Positions 54,742-63,360 of a DNA stretch of 64,000 nt are shown one piece after another (positions within the stretch are counted from its first letter, which is position 1; each line of letters begins with the position of its first letter). Under the pieces are notes generated by a model. That model had not been told where the DNA came from, did no database searches, and saw nothing but the letters and a program-made list of their open reading frames with translations. This DNA is from Gemmatimonadaceae bacterium (GTDB taxonomy: Bacteria; Gemmatimonadota; Gemmatimonadetes; Gemmatimonadales; Gemmatimonadaceae): NCBI GenBank assembly GCA_030835125.1, contig JAUQWM010000049.1:87121-151120 (forward strand), written 5' to 3'. The position numbers and the translations under genes were made by a program.

Positions 54742-56235
54742 TCAACCGGTCGTGTATGTGTCGAGCTGCGCACGCTGCAGGACCCCGGAGTAGTCGACGT
54801 AGCCAACTTTCGTTTCCGAATAGAACTCGTACACTTCCCACCCGCCTTCGCGATGGCCGTTCCCGGTCTGTTTGACACCGCCAAACGGCAGGTGGGCTTC
54901 GGCACCGATCGTCGGCGCGTTGATGTAGGTGATGCCGTTATCCAGGTCCTGCAGGGCGCGGAAGGCCACCTGCACGCTCCTGGTATACACCGACGACGAC
55001 AGACCGTAGCGAACGTCATTGTTCACGCGGAACGCCTCGTCCGCTGATCCCACGCGGATCACCGAGAGGACGGGACCGAAGATCTCCTCCTGCTCCAGCC
55101 GTGACCCGGGACGCACCCCGGTGAAGATGGTCGGCTGGAAAAAGTGGCCGCGCTCCAGGCCGGCGCCAGTGGCACGCGTACCCCCGAGGGCCAGCGTCGC
55201 GCCCTCCGAGCGGCCAATCTCGACATAGGCCTCGACCTTCTTCAGTGCCGACTCGTGCACCAGCGGACCGACGTCCGTGCCCTCGCGGCGCCCATCGCCT
55301 AACCGGAGCGCGCGGGCGCGGTCCGACAGCCGGGCCACGAACTCGTCGTGAATGCCATCCTGCAGGATGAGTCGACTCGTCGCCGTGCACCGCTGGCCCG
55401 TGGTCCCGAACGCGCCCCACAACACGCCATCCAGGGCGAGCTCGAGGTCCGCATCGTCCAGCACCACCTGGGCGTTCTTGCCTCCCATCTCCAGCGACAG
55501 CCGCTTGTGCATGCGCCCACAGGTTTCGCCAACGAAGCTCCCCGTCTCGGTCGAGCCGGTGAAGGAGACTATCGGGATTCCCGGGTGCGACACGATGGCG
55601 GCCCCGGCCATCTCGCCCCGGCCATGCACCAGCTGGATGACCTCCGGCGGGAGACCTGCCTCGAGCAGGATTTCGACGAACACCGTGCCGGTGTGCGGCA
55701 CGTCCTCGGCCGGCTTGAACACGCACGCGTTCCCGCAGACGAGTGCGGGGAACATCTTCCAGGTCGGGATCGCCAGCGGGAAGTTGAACGGCGTGATGAT
55801 GCCGGCCACCCCGATGGGCCGCCGGAAGCTCATCGCCCACTTGCTGCGCAGTTCGCTTGGCACCGTGTGCCCGAACAGGCGACGCCCTTCCGTCGCCGCG
55901 TAGTACGCGGTGTCGATTCCCTCCTGCACGTCGCCGCGGGTCTCAGCCAGTGGCTTGCCCATCTCGCGCGTCATCAGGTTCGCGATCTCTTCCTTCCGGG
56001 CCGCGAGCAGGTCGCCCGCCCGGCGCATCACATCACCGCGCAACGGGGCCGGGGTCGCGCGCCAGACGTCGAAACCGCGCTGCGCCGATTGCACGGCGCG
56101 ATCCACGTCCTGCGCGCCCGACAGCGGAAACCGGCCGATAATGTCGGTGGTGTCGGCGGGATTCACGTTGTCGAACGTCTGTCCATCGATGGCGTCGACC
56201 CACTGGCCGGCGATGAAGTTCCTGAAGACTGGCAT
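54742..56235 (-). CDS. NAD(P)-dependent aldehyde dehydrogenase
   Basis: A 497-residue aldehyde dehydrogenase. Key residues are the catalytic Cys in 'GTTGQRCTATSRL', the general base Glu in 'LEMGGKNAQ', the oxyanion Asn in 'TPFNFPLAIPTWK' and the cofactor Lys in 'FKPAEDVPHTG'. The end 'PFGGVKQTGNGHREGG' and 'YSETKVGYVDYSG' is typical of a branch including semialdehyde and ALDH7-like enzymes. The substrate cannot be told, and no pathway genes are adjacent. A long palindromic heptamer array lies upstream. Confidence 0.92.
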   Translation of the reverse strand: MPVFRNFIAGQWVDAIDGQTFDNVNPADTTDIIGRFPLSGAQDVDRAVQSAQRGFDVWRATPAPLRGDVMRRAGDLLAARKEEIANLMTREMGKPLAETRGDVQEGIDTAYYAATEGRRLFGHTVPSELRSKWAMSFRRPIGVAGIITPFNFPLAIPTWKMFPALVCGNACVFKPAEDVPHTGTVFVEILLEAGLPPEVIQLVHGRGEMAGAAIVSHPGIPIVSFTGSTETGSFVGETCGRMHKRLSLEMGGKNAQVVLDDADLELALDGVLWGAFGTTGQRCTATSRLILQDGIHDEFVARLSDRARALRLGDGRREGTDVGPLVHESALKKVEAYVEIGRSEGATLALGGTRATGAGLERGHFFQPTIFTGVRPGSRLEQEEIFGPVLSVIRVGSADEAFRVNNDVRYGLSSSVYTRSVQVAFRALQDLDNGITYINAPTIGAEAHLPFGGVKQTGNGHREGGWEVYEFYSETKVGYVDYSGVLQRAQLDTYTTG

Positions 56236-56273
56236 GAGCTGACGGGTTCGGGGGGAGGGGAGGGTCGGGGCTC

Positions 56274-56378
56274 GAGGGTCGAGGGTCGAGGCTCGAGGGT
56301 CGAGGCTCGAGGCTCGAGGTTAGACGCTGGAGGCTGGAGGCTGGAGGCTCGACCCTCGACCCTCGACCCTCAACCCTC
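56274..56378. repeat. Palindromic heptamer array GAGGGTC...GACCCTC
   Basis: Fifteen units in unbroken 7-bp register. It begins with GAGGGTC/GAGGCTC, passes through GAGGCTG, and ends with GACCCTC three times and AACCCTC. GACCCTC is the reverse complement of GAGGGTC, so the two ends can pair into a long hairpin. It fills the gap between the 147-residue membrane protein gene and the aldehyde dehydrogenase gene. Confidence 0.95.
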
Positions 56379-56380
56379 CC

Positions 56381-56824
56381 CTACCCACACGTCCACGAGG
56401 CGGGGTGCGCCTCGGTGGGAATGGCGTAGCCCGTCTTGGGCAGCACCTCGATCGCTGCCAGCGTGCCGCCCCAGAGGATGAGCAACAACGACAGGATGTG
56501 CGCGCGGGACGACCGGTGCCGCCAGCTCCACACCGCGCTCCAGGTGCCCGCCGCCAGCAGGACGCCTACGGCCCCGAGGTACCCGAGCAGGCCAGCCCCG
56601 CAGCGCGCCTCATATGGCCAGAAGAACATTCCGACGCCGAGGGCGGTGGCGAGCACCAGCCGGGCCATGACGCCAAGCGTCGAGGTCTGCTGCTGGATGG
56701 CCTGCGCCTCCACCCTGGCGGCGGGCGATGCGCCCGGCTTTGCCGGCAGCAACGCGTCGTCCGAGAGCGACTCGAGCTGCTTGTCGATCCTGGCGAGTTC
56801 CTTGTCCCAGCTACTCGGGGTCAT
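56381..56824 (-). CDS. Small membrane protein, unknown
   Basis: A 147-residue protein that I do not recognise. A polar helical N-terminus (SSWDKELARIDKQLESLSDD) of about 45 residues is followed by three hydrophobic segments near 50-72, 76-98 and 107-127 and a short Cys-containing tail. The C-terminus ends 3 bp from a palindromic heptamer array. It lies 32 bp downstream of the sigma-54 response regulator and so is probably co-transcribed. No good ribosome-binding site is seen; a longer in-frame start exists at 56860. Confidence 0.6.
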   Translation of the reverse strand: MTPSSWDKELARIDKQLESLSDDALLPAKPGASPAARVEAQAIQQQTSTLGVMARLVLATALGVGMFFWPYEARCGAGLLGYLGAVGVLLAAGTWSAVWSWRHRSSRAHILSLLLILWGGTLAAIEVLPKTGYAIPTEAHPASWTCG

Positions 56825-56856
56825 GGGAGGGAAGGTTGGGGAAGCACCGCACGAAC

Positions 56857-58221
56857 TCAACCCTCACGCGCGAGCCCGTACCGCTCGATCTTCTTGTAGA
56901 GGTTCGAGCGCGGCATGTCCAGCACCCGGGCCGTCTCGCTCACGTTCCAGTCCATCTCGCGGAGCTTGTGGAGCAGGAACGCGCGTTCGGCGGCGTTCTT
57001 GAACTCGTCGTACGTCGTGCACTCCAGCAGCGACCCCAGCCCGGACGCGTCAGGCGGCCGCGCGCCGGTCAGCCTGGTGATGTCCGCCCCGGTGACGCGT
57101 GGCCCGGCCGCCAGGATCAGCACGCGCTCGATGGCATTCCGCAGCTCGCGCACATTGCCGGGCCAGTCGTACCGCTGCAGCGCTTCCATTGCCGAACTGT
57201 CCAGCGTCCGGATCGCCGCACCCTCGCGCTGCGACAGCAGGTTGGTGAAGTGCTGGGCGAGGAGGGGAATGTCCTCGCGGCGGTCGCGCAGCGGCGGCAC
57301 GTGCAGGGGCACGACGTTCAGCCGGTAGAACAGGTCCTCGCGGAACCGGCCGCCGGCGATCTCCTCCTCCAGCGTCTTGTTCGTCGCCGCCAGGACGCGC
57401 ACATCCACGCGATGCGCCTTCGTGCCGCCGATGCGCGTGACCTCGCCGTCCTGCAGCACGCGCAGCACCTTCGCCTGCGCCGCCAGGCTCATGTCCCCGA
57501 TCTCGTCGAGGAACAGCGTGCCTTTGTCCGCCTGTTCGAACTTCCCGGTGCGATCGGCCACGGCCCCGGTGAAGGATCCCTTCACGTGCCCGAACAGCTC
57601 GCTCTCGATCAGTTCCGACGGGATCGCCGCACAGTTCACCTCGACGAAGGGCTTCGCCGCCCGCGGCGACAAGCGGTGGATCGCCCGCGCCACGAGTTCC
57701 TTCCCTGTCCCGTTTTCGCCCGTGATCAGGATGCGGGCCGGCGTGACCGCCACCTTCTCGATCTGGCTGGTGAGCGCGCGGATCGCGTACGACTTGCCGA
57801 CGATCTCGAAGCGCGACTCGATGGTCTCGCGCAGGCGGGCATTCTCTTCCTGCAGCGACAGGTGCTGCAGCGCGTTGCGCAGCAGCACCAGGATGCGATC
57901 GGTGTCGAGCGGCTTCTCCAGGATGTCGTACGCGCCGAGCTGCGTGGCCTCGACGGCGGTCTGGATCGTCGCGTGCCCGCTGATCATGACGACGCTGGCC
58001 GCCGGATCGATCTGCCGGATGCGACGCAGGCCCTCGAGGCCGTCCATGCCGGCCATCTTCACGTCGAGGAAGACGAGGTGCGGCCGCCACTTCTCGAACG
58101 TGGCGATCCCCGCCGGCGCGTTCGACTCCGACCTTACCTCGTAGCCCTCGTACTCGAGCAGTTGTCCCAGCGCGGCCCGGATGCCCTGCTCGTCGTCGAT
58201 GACCAGGATCCGGTGGCTCAC
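56857..58221 (-). CDS. Sigma-54-dependent response regulator (NtrC type)
   Basis: A 454-residue regulator. The receiver domain has phospho-acceptor Asp53 in 'HLVFLDVKMAGMDG', with acidic residues in 'VIDDEQG' and Lys in 'ILEKPLD'. The AAA+ domain has Walker A 'GENGTGKELVARAIH', the sigma-54 contact loop 'GSFTGA' (a common GAFTGA variant) and 'GTLFLDEIGDM'. A Fis-type helix-turn-helix closes the protein (NVSETARVLDMPRSNLYKKI). The GTG start overlaps the stop of the upstream gene (GTGA). No histidine kinase gene is in the window, so the partner is elsewhere. Confidence 0.95.
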   Translation of the reverse strand: MSHRILVIDDEQGIRAALGQLLEYEGYEVRSESNAPAGIATFEKWRPHLVFLDVKMAGMDGLEGLRRIRQIDPAASVVMISGHATIQTAVEATQLGAYDILEKPLDTDRILVLLRNALQHLSLQEENARLRETIESRFEIVGKSYAIRALTSQIEKVAVTPARILITGENGTGKELVARAIHRLSPRAAKPFVEVNCAAIPSELIESELFGHVKGSFTGAVADRTGKFEQADKGTLFLDEIGDMSLAAQAKVLRVLQDGEVTRIGGTKAHRVDVRVLAATNKTLEEEIAGGRFREDLFYRLNVVPLHVPPLRDRREDIPLLAQHFTNLLSQREGAAIRTLDSSAMEALQRYDWPGNVRELRNAIERVLILAAGPRVTGADITRLTGARPPDASGLGSLLECTTYDEFKNAAERAFLLHKLREMDWNVSETARVLDMPRSNLYKKIERYGLAREG

Positions 58222-58862
58222 GGGGTCCGGCGATAGAGCGTGACGACGCCCCGCGCCACTCGCACGTCGCCGATGTGCTCCGGGATCGTGATCGGGATGC
58301 CCTCCGGGGCCAGCCCCTCGGGACGCGTGCCGGTATCGAGGCGCTGCAGGAGGCGCGGGATGGCCGCGCGCGGCAGCGACAGGTCCGCCACCTGCACCGA
58401 GGAGACGCGGAACTCGCCCAGGCCGGGTCGCACCACGTACAACGCGCCGGTGAACTCGATGCGCTCCCGCTTGTCCAGCAACCCGGAGAGCGGGCCTAAC
58501 GCGTCGAGCCCCCGGATATCGTCCAGCTGCACGAGCGCGCGGACCCGCACCGTCTCCCCCTCGATCGCCGCTTCCACAGAGTCGAGCGCGGCCGGCAGCC
58601 GGTGCCCGGTGCTCGCGACCATCAGCGCGCCGAGCTCGGCGGCGGTCAGCGTCACGTACCCGGGCCCGCTGCTGCGGGACAGGGACTCCACCGCGTCGCC
58701 GGCCTTCCCGGCGCCGGCCTCGGTGAGGGGCTCCCAGGTGACGGCGGGTCGATTGCCATCGCCAAGCAAGCGCGGCATCCAGCGCTCGCGCGAGAGCCAC
58801 GCGATCACGCCGGCCAGCAGGATCAGGACGAGGCAGCCAAGCCGCCCGAGGCAGGAAAACAT
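58218..58862 (-). CDS. Membrane-anchored hypothetical protein
   Basis: A 214-residue protein with an N-terminal hydrophobic helix (about 8-23), then a soluble part with beta-rich segments ('YVTLTAAELGALMVAS', 'VRVRALVQLDDIRGL', 'IEFTGALYVVRPGLGEFRVSSVQV'). I do not recognise a family. The pattern is like lipid- or ligand-binding beta-sheet domains, but that is weak. It is translationally coupled to the sigma-54 regulator, so a linked function (signal input or output at the envelope) is possible. Confidence 0.65.
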   Translation of the reverse strand: MFSCLGRLGCLVLILLAGVIAWLSRERWMPRLLGDGNRPAVTWEPLTEAGAGKAGDAVESLSRSSGPGYVTLTAAELGALMVASTGHRLPAALDSVEAAIEGETVRVRALVQLDDIRGLDALGPLSGLLDKRERIEFTGALYVVRPGLGEFRVSSVQVADLSLPRAAIPRLLQRLDTGTRPEGLAPEGIPITIPEHIGDVRVARGVVTLYRRTP

Positions 58863-58907
58863 GGAAGTCCTTACGGGGCCAGGTGTCCCAACGATTCGCG
58901 TCGCAAT

Positions 58908-59468
58908 CTAAGCGCCGCCGAGCGCGAAGGACGCGACCTCGGTGTAGCGTGAACCGGCCGGCGAAGGGTCGCTGCGGTAGAGCACGACCCGCGAGACCTC
59001 GAACGGATGCGTGGCCGCAAGTCCATCGAGGGACGCGCGTAACCCCAGGCGCTCGGCGGGCGGAAGCGCGCGCGTCACCCGCCCCAGCGTCAGGTGGGCA
59101 CGGAACGGACGGTCGGGCGGATACCCGTTCGCGGCGCAGGTGGCGCGGACATCGGCCGCCAGTCGGTGGAGCGCGTCCGCGTCGCCGACACCCACCCAGG
59201 CGACACGGGGACGCCGCCAGTCGGGAAAGACGCCGGCACCCGCGAGGGTCGCCGTGAACGGCGCGTGCGGTGCGACCGCGTCCCGCAGCCCGTCCACGAG
59301 CGGTGGGATCCGGGCGTCTGGCACGCTCCCCAGGAACTGCAGCGTCACGTGCAGTTGCTCCGGCCGGCTCCATCGAACCGCCGCGGACACCGCGCGCAGG
59401 CCGTCGATCACCAGGCCCAGCCAGCGCCGGGAGTCCGGCGACGGGTCAATCGCGAGGAAGAGCCGCAC
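58908..59468 (-). CDS. thpR: RNA 2',3'-cyclic phosphodiesterase (2H family)
   Basis: A 186-residue 2H phosphoesterase, formerly called 2'-5' RNA ligase. It starts from GTG as 'RLFLAIDPSPDSRRWL' and contains the two HxT motifs in 'LHVTLQFLG' and 'AHLTLGRV'. The length is normal. The start overlaps the end of the 70-residue gene by 23 bp, so it belongs to the larE unit. Its role is opening of 2',3'-cyclic phosphates in RNA, from family knowledge. Confidence 0.9.
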   Translation of the reverse strand: MRLFLAIDPSPDSRRWLGLVIDGLRAVSAAVRWSRPEQLHVTLQFLGSVPDARIPPLVDGLRDAVAPHAPFTATLAGAGVFPDWRRPRVAWVGVGDADALHRLAADVRATCAANGYPPDRPFRAHLTLGRVTRALPPAERLGLRASLDGLAATHPFEVSRVVLYRSDPSPAGSRYTEVASFALGGA

Positions 59469-59658
59469 TGCCGCCGCGCGTGTCCAGCGTGACGTGCGTG
59501 AATCCTTCCTCGCGAGCGACCGCCAGCACCCGCTGCCGTATCTCACCTCGGAGCACGACCGGCTGCCCGGCGTCGGGCACGAGGATCGCCAGCCGATCGC
59601 GCGCTTCGACGCGGCAGGCAATGCCCTCCACGCGCAGTCGCGATTCCAGGGTCGTCAT
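59446..59658 (-). CDS. 70-residue protein coupled to larE
   Basis: A small protein (MTTLESRLRVEGIACRVEAR...THVTLDTRGGSAALPRD) whose ATG overlaps the larE stop by 4 bp. It ends inside the start of thpR. It looks like a real folded domain of alternating strands and helices. The segment 'FTHVTLDTRG' resembles the C-terminal segment 'FERVTVDLAGFRSGS' of LarE itself, so it could derive from a duplicated piece of LarE's C-terminal domain. Function is unknown; a helper role for LarE is a guess from coupling. Confidence 0.65.
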   Translation of the reverse strand: MTTLESRLRVEGIACRVEARDRLAILVPDAGQPVVLRGEIRQRVLAVAREEGFTHVTLDTRGGSAALPRD

Positions 59659-60542
59659 GCCGCCACCACACCGTCGAGGATGTTGAGCGACCCGCTGCGG
59701 AACCCCGCCAGGTCTACGGTCACACGCTCGAATCCCGCCGCCTGGCACACGCGCGCCATCCGTGCCATGCGATCCGGGTCGAGCCAGGCATCGAGGATTC
59801 GCGCGTCGAGTTCGATGCGTGCCAGGTCGCCGTGGTGCCGCACCCGCAGGTTGCCGTCGATCCCCAGTGCCCGCAGGCCGGCTTCGGCGCGCTCGACTTC
59901 GGCGAGGCGCGTCGCCGTGACCGCGGTCCCGTACGGGATGCGAGAGGCCAGGCACGGGGAGGCCGGCTGCGACCAGGTTCGCAACCCCCGCGCCCGCGAC
60001 AGGTCGCGGACCTCGTCCTTGCGAAGCCCGACGATCGCGAGCGGTGACTCCACGCCGTGTTCGCGGCCCGCCGCCCCGCCCGGACGGTACTCGCCCAGGT
60101 CATCGGCGTTGGTTCCGTCGATGACCACCTCGAATCCGGAGGACTGCGCCATGGGCCCGAGCACGCTCCACAGCCCGGTCTTGCAGAAGTAGCACCGGTT
60201 GACCGGGTTGGCTGCATAACGAGGGTCGGCGACCTCCCCGGTCTCGACGACCGTCAGCGGCACGTCGCGCTCCGCGAGCAGGGCGATCGCGTCGCGCACC
60301 TGGTCCGAGGGAACCGATACGCTCCGGCCGAGCACCGCCAGGACGCGGTCCCGGCCCAGCACCTCACGGGCGACGACGGCGAGGTAGGTCGAATCGACGC
60401 CCCCGGAATATCCCACGACGACGGACCGCCGACCGCCGAGCCAGTCCGCGAGGCGGCGTTCCTTCTCGCGCGCCGGTGCGGCGATTTCCACCGAACCTTC
60501 CTCGATGCCGTGATCCGGGGTCGCGAAGCCATTGGGCGCCAT
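59655..60542 (-). CDS. larE: ATP-dependent sacrificial sulfur transferase LarE
   Basis: A 295-residue PP-loop enzyme. It has 'VVVGYSGGVDSTYLA' (residues 45-51), 'RCYFCKTGLW', 'IDGTNADDLGEYRPG' and the sulphur-donor cysteine Cys197 in 'PASPCLASRIPYG'. In known systems LarE gives its own cysteine sulphur to make the nickel-pincer nucleotide cofactor of lactate racemase and relatives. larA, larB and larC are not in this window. It is followed by the coupled 70-residue gene and thpR. Confidence 0.93.
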   Translation of the reverse strand: MAPNGFATPDHGIEEGSVEIAAPAREKERRLADWLGGRRSVVVGYSGGVDSTYLAVVAREVLGRDRVLAVLGRSVSVPSDQVRDAIALLAERDVPLTVVETGEVADPRYAANPVNRCYFCKTGLWSVLGPMAQSSGFEVVIDGTNADDLGEYRPGGAAGREHGVESPLAIVGLRKDEVRDLSRARGLRTWSQPASPCLASRIPYGTAVTATRLAEVERAEAGLRALGIDGNLRVRHHGDLARIELDARILDAWLDPDRMARMARVCQAAGFERVTVDLAGFRSGSLNILDGVVAA

Positions 60543-60579
60543 CCGCGTAACCTAGCGCGGGCCGGTCGGAACGGCGGAG

Positions 60580-61365
60580 TCAGCGGCGTGCGTCGGCCGG
60601 CCGGCTCGCCACGGCCCAGGCAAATGCGTCGCGCGCGAGGTTCTCGGGCACCGTGTGACCCCCCGTGAACTGCCGGAAGGTGACCGGGTACCCCGCGCGG
60701 ATCAGCGCCGGAACGATGCGCAGGCTGGTCGACTCGAGCGGCAGGATCCGGTCGTTGTCCCCGTGGGTGATGAACACCTCGGGCTTCCCCACGGCACTGC
60801 CGGATGGAACAAACCCGGGCGAGAACGCGACGACGCGCGTGAACAGGTCACCATTCATGCGACCGAGCGCCAGCGCGTACGACGCCCCGTCGGAGAATCC
60901 GGACACGATCACGCGCGACGGATCGACGGCGAACATGCCGAAGACGCGTTGCAGCGCGCGATCGATGAATTCAACGTCCGGCCCGTAGTCGCCGCGAATC
61001 GCATCCCACGTCGGTCCGCGGGAATCGGGCACCACGAAGACCGCCCCAGCCGAATCCGCCGCCGCTGACAGTCGCGCCGCGATTCCGCTCGCCGATCCCC
61101 CTGCTCCGTGGAGCAGCACCACCAGCGGAACCGGCCCGGCGGGAAGCTTCGCGGGCACGATCAGCAGCCCGTCGCGCCCCCTGCCGATACCGAGCGCCGT
61201 GGCGCCCGCCCCGGCCGCGCCAAGATCCGTCCGCGGTCTCGCCGTCAGCCGCCCCCGCGACTGCAACTCCTGGGATTGCCCCACGGAGCAACCCGCCGCG
61301 GTGAACACGGTGAGTCCGATGAGGTACAACGTTGCCGCTTGCCTGGCGACGCGAAGATTGGACAT
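60580..61365 (-). CDS. Lipoprotein alpha/beta hydrolase (esterase/depolymerase-like)
   Basis: A 261-residue serine hydrolase with a lipobox (TAAGC) near residue 26. The fold shows 'VPLVVLLHGAGGSASG' (oxyanion region), the nucleophile Ser in 'VIVSGFSDGASYALALG', Asp in 'ITHGDNDRILPL' and His in 'QFTGGHTVPENL'. It belongs to the PHB-depolymerase/feruloyl-esterase/phospholipase group; the true substrate is open. It is probably anchored in the envelope. It lies 37 bp upstream of larE on the same strand. Confidence 0.85.
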   Translation of the reverse strand: MSNLRVARQAATLYLIGLTVFTAAGCSVGQSQELQSRGRLTARPRTDLGAAGAGATALGIGRGRDGLLIVPAKLPAGPVPLVVLLHGAGGSASGIAARLSAAADSAGAVFVVPDSRGPTWDAIRGDYGPDVEFIDRALQRVFGMFAVDPSRVIVSGFSDGASYALALGRMNGDLFTRVVAFSPGFVPSGSAVGKPEVFITHGDNDRILPLESTSLRIVPALIRAGYPVTFRQFTGGHTVPENLARDAFAWAVASRPADARR

Positions 61366-61713
61366 CCTGAATACTGCCCCATCCCGACGGATCGATCGAG
61401 GGACATGGGATGGGACGTCGGCCCGAGCCCATGTGCCGTGGCAGCAGCCGTACTCGTCTTCTCCTGTGGCCGTTTCGACCCCCCGGAATCGAGCGCCTCG
61501 AGCGCAACGCTCACTCGGGGTCCGCCGTTACTGGCGTCATCCCAGAGCCACCGCGAGGGTCCGACGCTTCAGCCGATTCCCCGGTCAGGTCGCGAGTAAC
61601 CATTCCGGGGCCTGTTATGCCTTCCGGGAGGCTGGCTCAGACCGGTACATTACAGGGTTGATACCCGATCTCAGATCTCGCCTTTCCATATCCGGCCTCC
61701 AACCCGCCGACAA
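61366..61713. other. Divergent intergenic region
   Basis: The 348 bp between the minus-strand esterase and the plus-strand nitronate monooxygenase gene must contain promoters for both. I find no convincing -35/-10 pair, no heptamer array and no gene. Short frames in it have no protein character. TACATT near 61646 is the best -10-like hexamer for the rightward gene. Confidence 0.5.
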
Positions 61714-63291
61714 TTGAGCGATTCAGAAACCAACGGGGAAGCTGACGTACTGCCCTTGATCATCCAGGGCGGCATGGGCGTTGGCGTCTCCAACTGGGTT
61801 CTTGCCAATGCCGTCAGCCGAGGGGGGCAACTCGGGGTCGTGTCGGGCACCTGCGTCGACTCGATCCTCGTGAGACGCCTGCAGGACGGCGACATCGGTG
61901 GGCACGTCCGCCGGGCCATGGCGCACTTCCCCATCCCGCACGTCGCTGAGGCGGTGCTGAGCCGGTTCTTCCTCCCGGAAGGCCGCGCTCCGCGGACACC
62001 CTACAAGGCGTTGCCGATGTACAAGCAGTCGGTGAGCCTGGCGCGTCAGCAGATCACCATCCTCGCCTCGTTCGTCGAGGTCTGGCTCGCCCGCGAGGGA
62101 CACACGCGGCCCGTGGGCGTCAACCTGCTGACAAAAGTCCAGATGCCCAACCTGCCCACCCTCTACGGCGCGATGCTGGCCGGGGTGGGCTACGTCCTCA
62201 TGGGCGCCGGCATTCCGCGCGAGATCCCGGGCGTGCTGGACACCCTGGCCAACCACGACGCCGTCTCGATCAAGTTCGACGTCGAAGGCCTGGCGCCGGG
62301 TGAGACCGAATACCTCAGGTTCAACCCGCGCGATCATTGGACGCCGCAGGAACCGCTCGAGCGGCCGCGCTTCCTCGCCATCATTTCCGCGAATTCGCTG
62401 GCCATGACCCTCGCCCGAAAGGCGACCGGGCGCGTGGATGGCTTCGTCATCGAGGGACCGACGGCCGGCGGGCATAACGCCCCCCCGCGCGGTGAGCTCA
62501 AGCTGAACGAACGCGGCGAGCCGATCTACGGGGAGCGCGACCTGGTCGACCTCGACAAAATGAAGGAGCTCGGCTTGCCGTTCTGGCTCGCCGGCGGCGC
62601 TGGTTCGCCCGAGCGATTGCAGGCCGCCCTCGATTCCGGAGCGACGGGGATCCAGGTCGGGACGCTCTTCGCCTACTGCGAAGAATCGGGCATGACGACG
62701 TCGATCAAGGACATGGTGCGTCGCGGCGTGATGCAGGGAGCGGTCAGCGTCCGTACGGATCCCCGCGCCTCGCCCACGGGCTATCCGTTCAAGGTCGTCG
62801 AGATCGAGGGCGTGAATTCTCGCGCCGAAGGCCGGAAGCGTTGCTGCGACCTGGGGTACCTCCGCACCGCCTATCGCGAGGACAATGGCCGACTCGGCTA
62901 CCGCTGCCCCGCGGAGCCGGTGGACACGTACGTGAAGCGGGGCGGCACGGTCGAGGACACCGAAGGACGGAAGTGCCTCTGCAACGGCCTCTTCGCCAAC
63001 ATCGGGCTCGGCCAGGTCCGTGATGACGACGAGGACGAGCGCCTGCTGCTCACCAGTGGCGACGAGCTCGCCGTCCTGTCCCCGTTCTTCCGGACGCATC
63101 CCGATTACACCGCCGCCGACGTGATCCACTACCTGTTGAGTGGCGTGGCCGCGACGAACGGCAACGGCACCCATGGCTCGAATGGCAACGGCCGCGGCTC
63201 CCTGAACGGGCACGGCGTCCTTGTCAATGGGAACGGCACCGGGAACGGCGTGTCGACTCCCGCGCAAGTTCATTCCGGCGTGGTCGCATAA
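61714..63291 (+). CDS. Nitronate monooxygenase/2-nitropropane-dioxygenase-like flavoprotein
   Basis: A 525-residue TIM-barrel FMN protein from a TTG start. It has 'LPLIIQGGMGVGVSNWVLANAV', 'VGVNLLTKVQMPNLPTLYGAML', 'GFVIEGPTAGGHNAPPRG' and 'FWLAGGAGSPERLQAALDSGATGIQVGTLFA'. It is longer than typical nitronate monooxygenases (about 330-370). After the barrel, residues about 368-432 carry six or seven Cys (RKRCCDLG, GYRCPAEP, RKCLCNG) that could bind a metal. The last 45 residues are a low-complexity Asn-Gly tail. The natural substrate is unknown. Arginase follows after 69 bp. Confidence 0.85.
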   Translation: MSDSETNGEADVLPLIIQGGMGVGVSNWVLANAVSRGGQLGVVSGTCVDSILVRRLQDGDIGGHVRRAMAHFPIPHVAEAVLSRFFLPEGRAPRTPYKALPMYKQSVSLARQQITILASFVEVWLAREGHTRPVGVNLLTKVQMPNLPTLYGAMLAGVGYVLMGAGIPREIPGVLDTLANHDAVSIKFDVEGLAPGETEYLRFNPRDHWTPQEPLERPRFLAIISANSLAMTLARKATGRVDGFVIEGPTAGGHNAPPRGELKLNERGEPIYGERDLVDLDKMKELGLPFWLAGGAGSPERLQAALDSGATGIQVGTLFAYCEESGMTTSIKDMVRRGVMQGAVSVRTDPRASPTGYPFKVVEIEGVNSRAEGRKRCCDLGYLRTAYREDNGRLGYRCPAEPVDTYVKRGGTVEDTEGRKCLCNGLFANIGLGQVRDDDEDERLLLTSGDELAVLSPFFRTHPDYTAADVIHYLLSGVAATNGNGTHGSNGNGRGSLNGHGVLVNGNGTGNGVSTPAQVHSGVVA

Positions 63292-63318
63292 CGCGAGTCC
63301 GGCACGCATAGGTATTCA

Positions 63319-63352
63319 GGCCCCTTCCCTTCCTCCCGGGGGGCCTGTCAGG
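63319..63352 (+). other. Hairpin before arginase
   Basis: CAGGCCCC and GGGGGCCTG form an inverted repeat in the 69-bp gap between the monooxygenase and arginase genes, ending shortly before the ATG. There is no U-tract, so it may be an mRNA structure rather than a terminator. Confidence 0.45.
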
Positions 63353-63360
63353 TTGCTGGC

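Noticed and set aside
56857..59373. Fusion of extra N-terminal sequence to the sigma-54 regulator
   Set aside because: The upstream part is the shadow of two other genes; the receiver domain starts normally at the GTG at 58221.
61410..61661. Small gene in the esterase-monooxygenase gap
   Set aside because: 83 codons of Arg/Pro/Ser-rich text with no ribosome-binding site or structure-like pattern.
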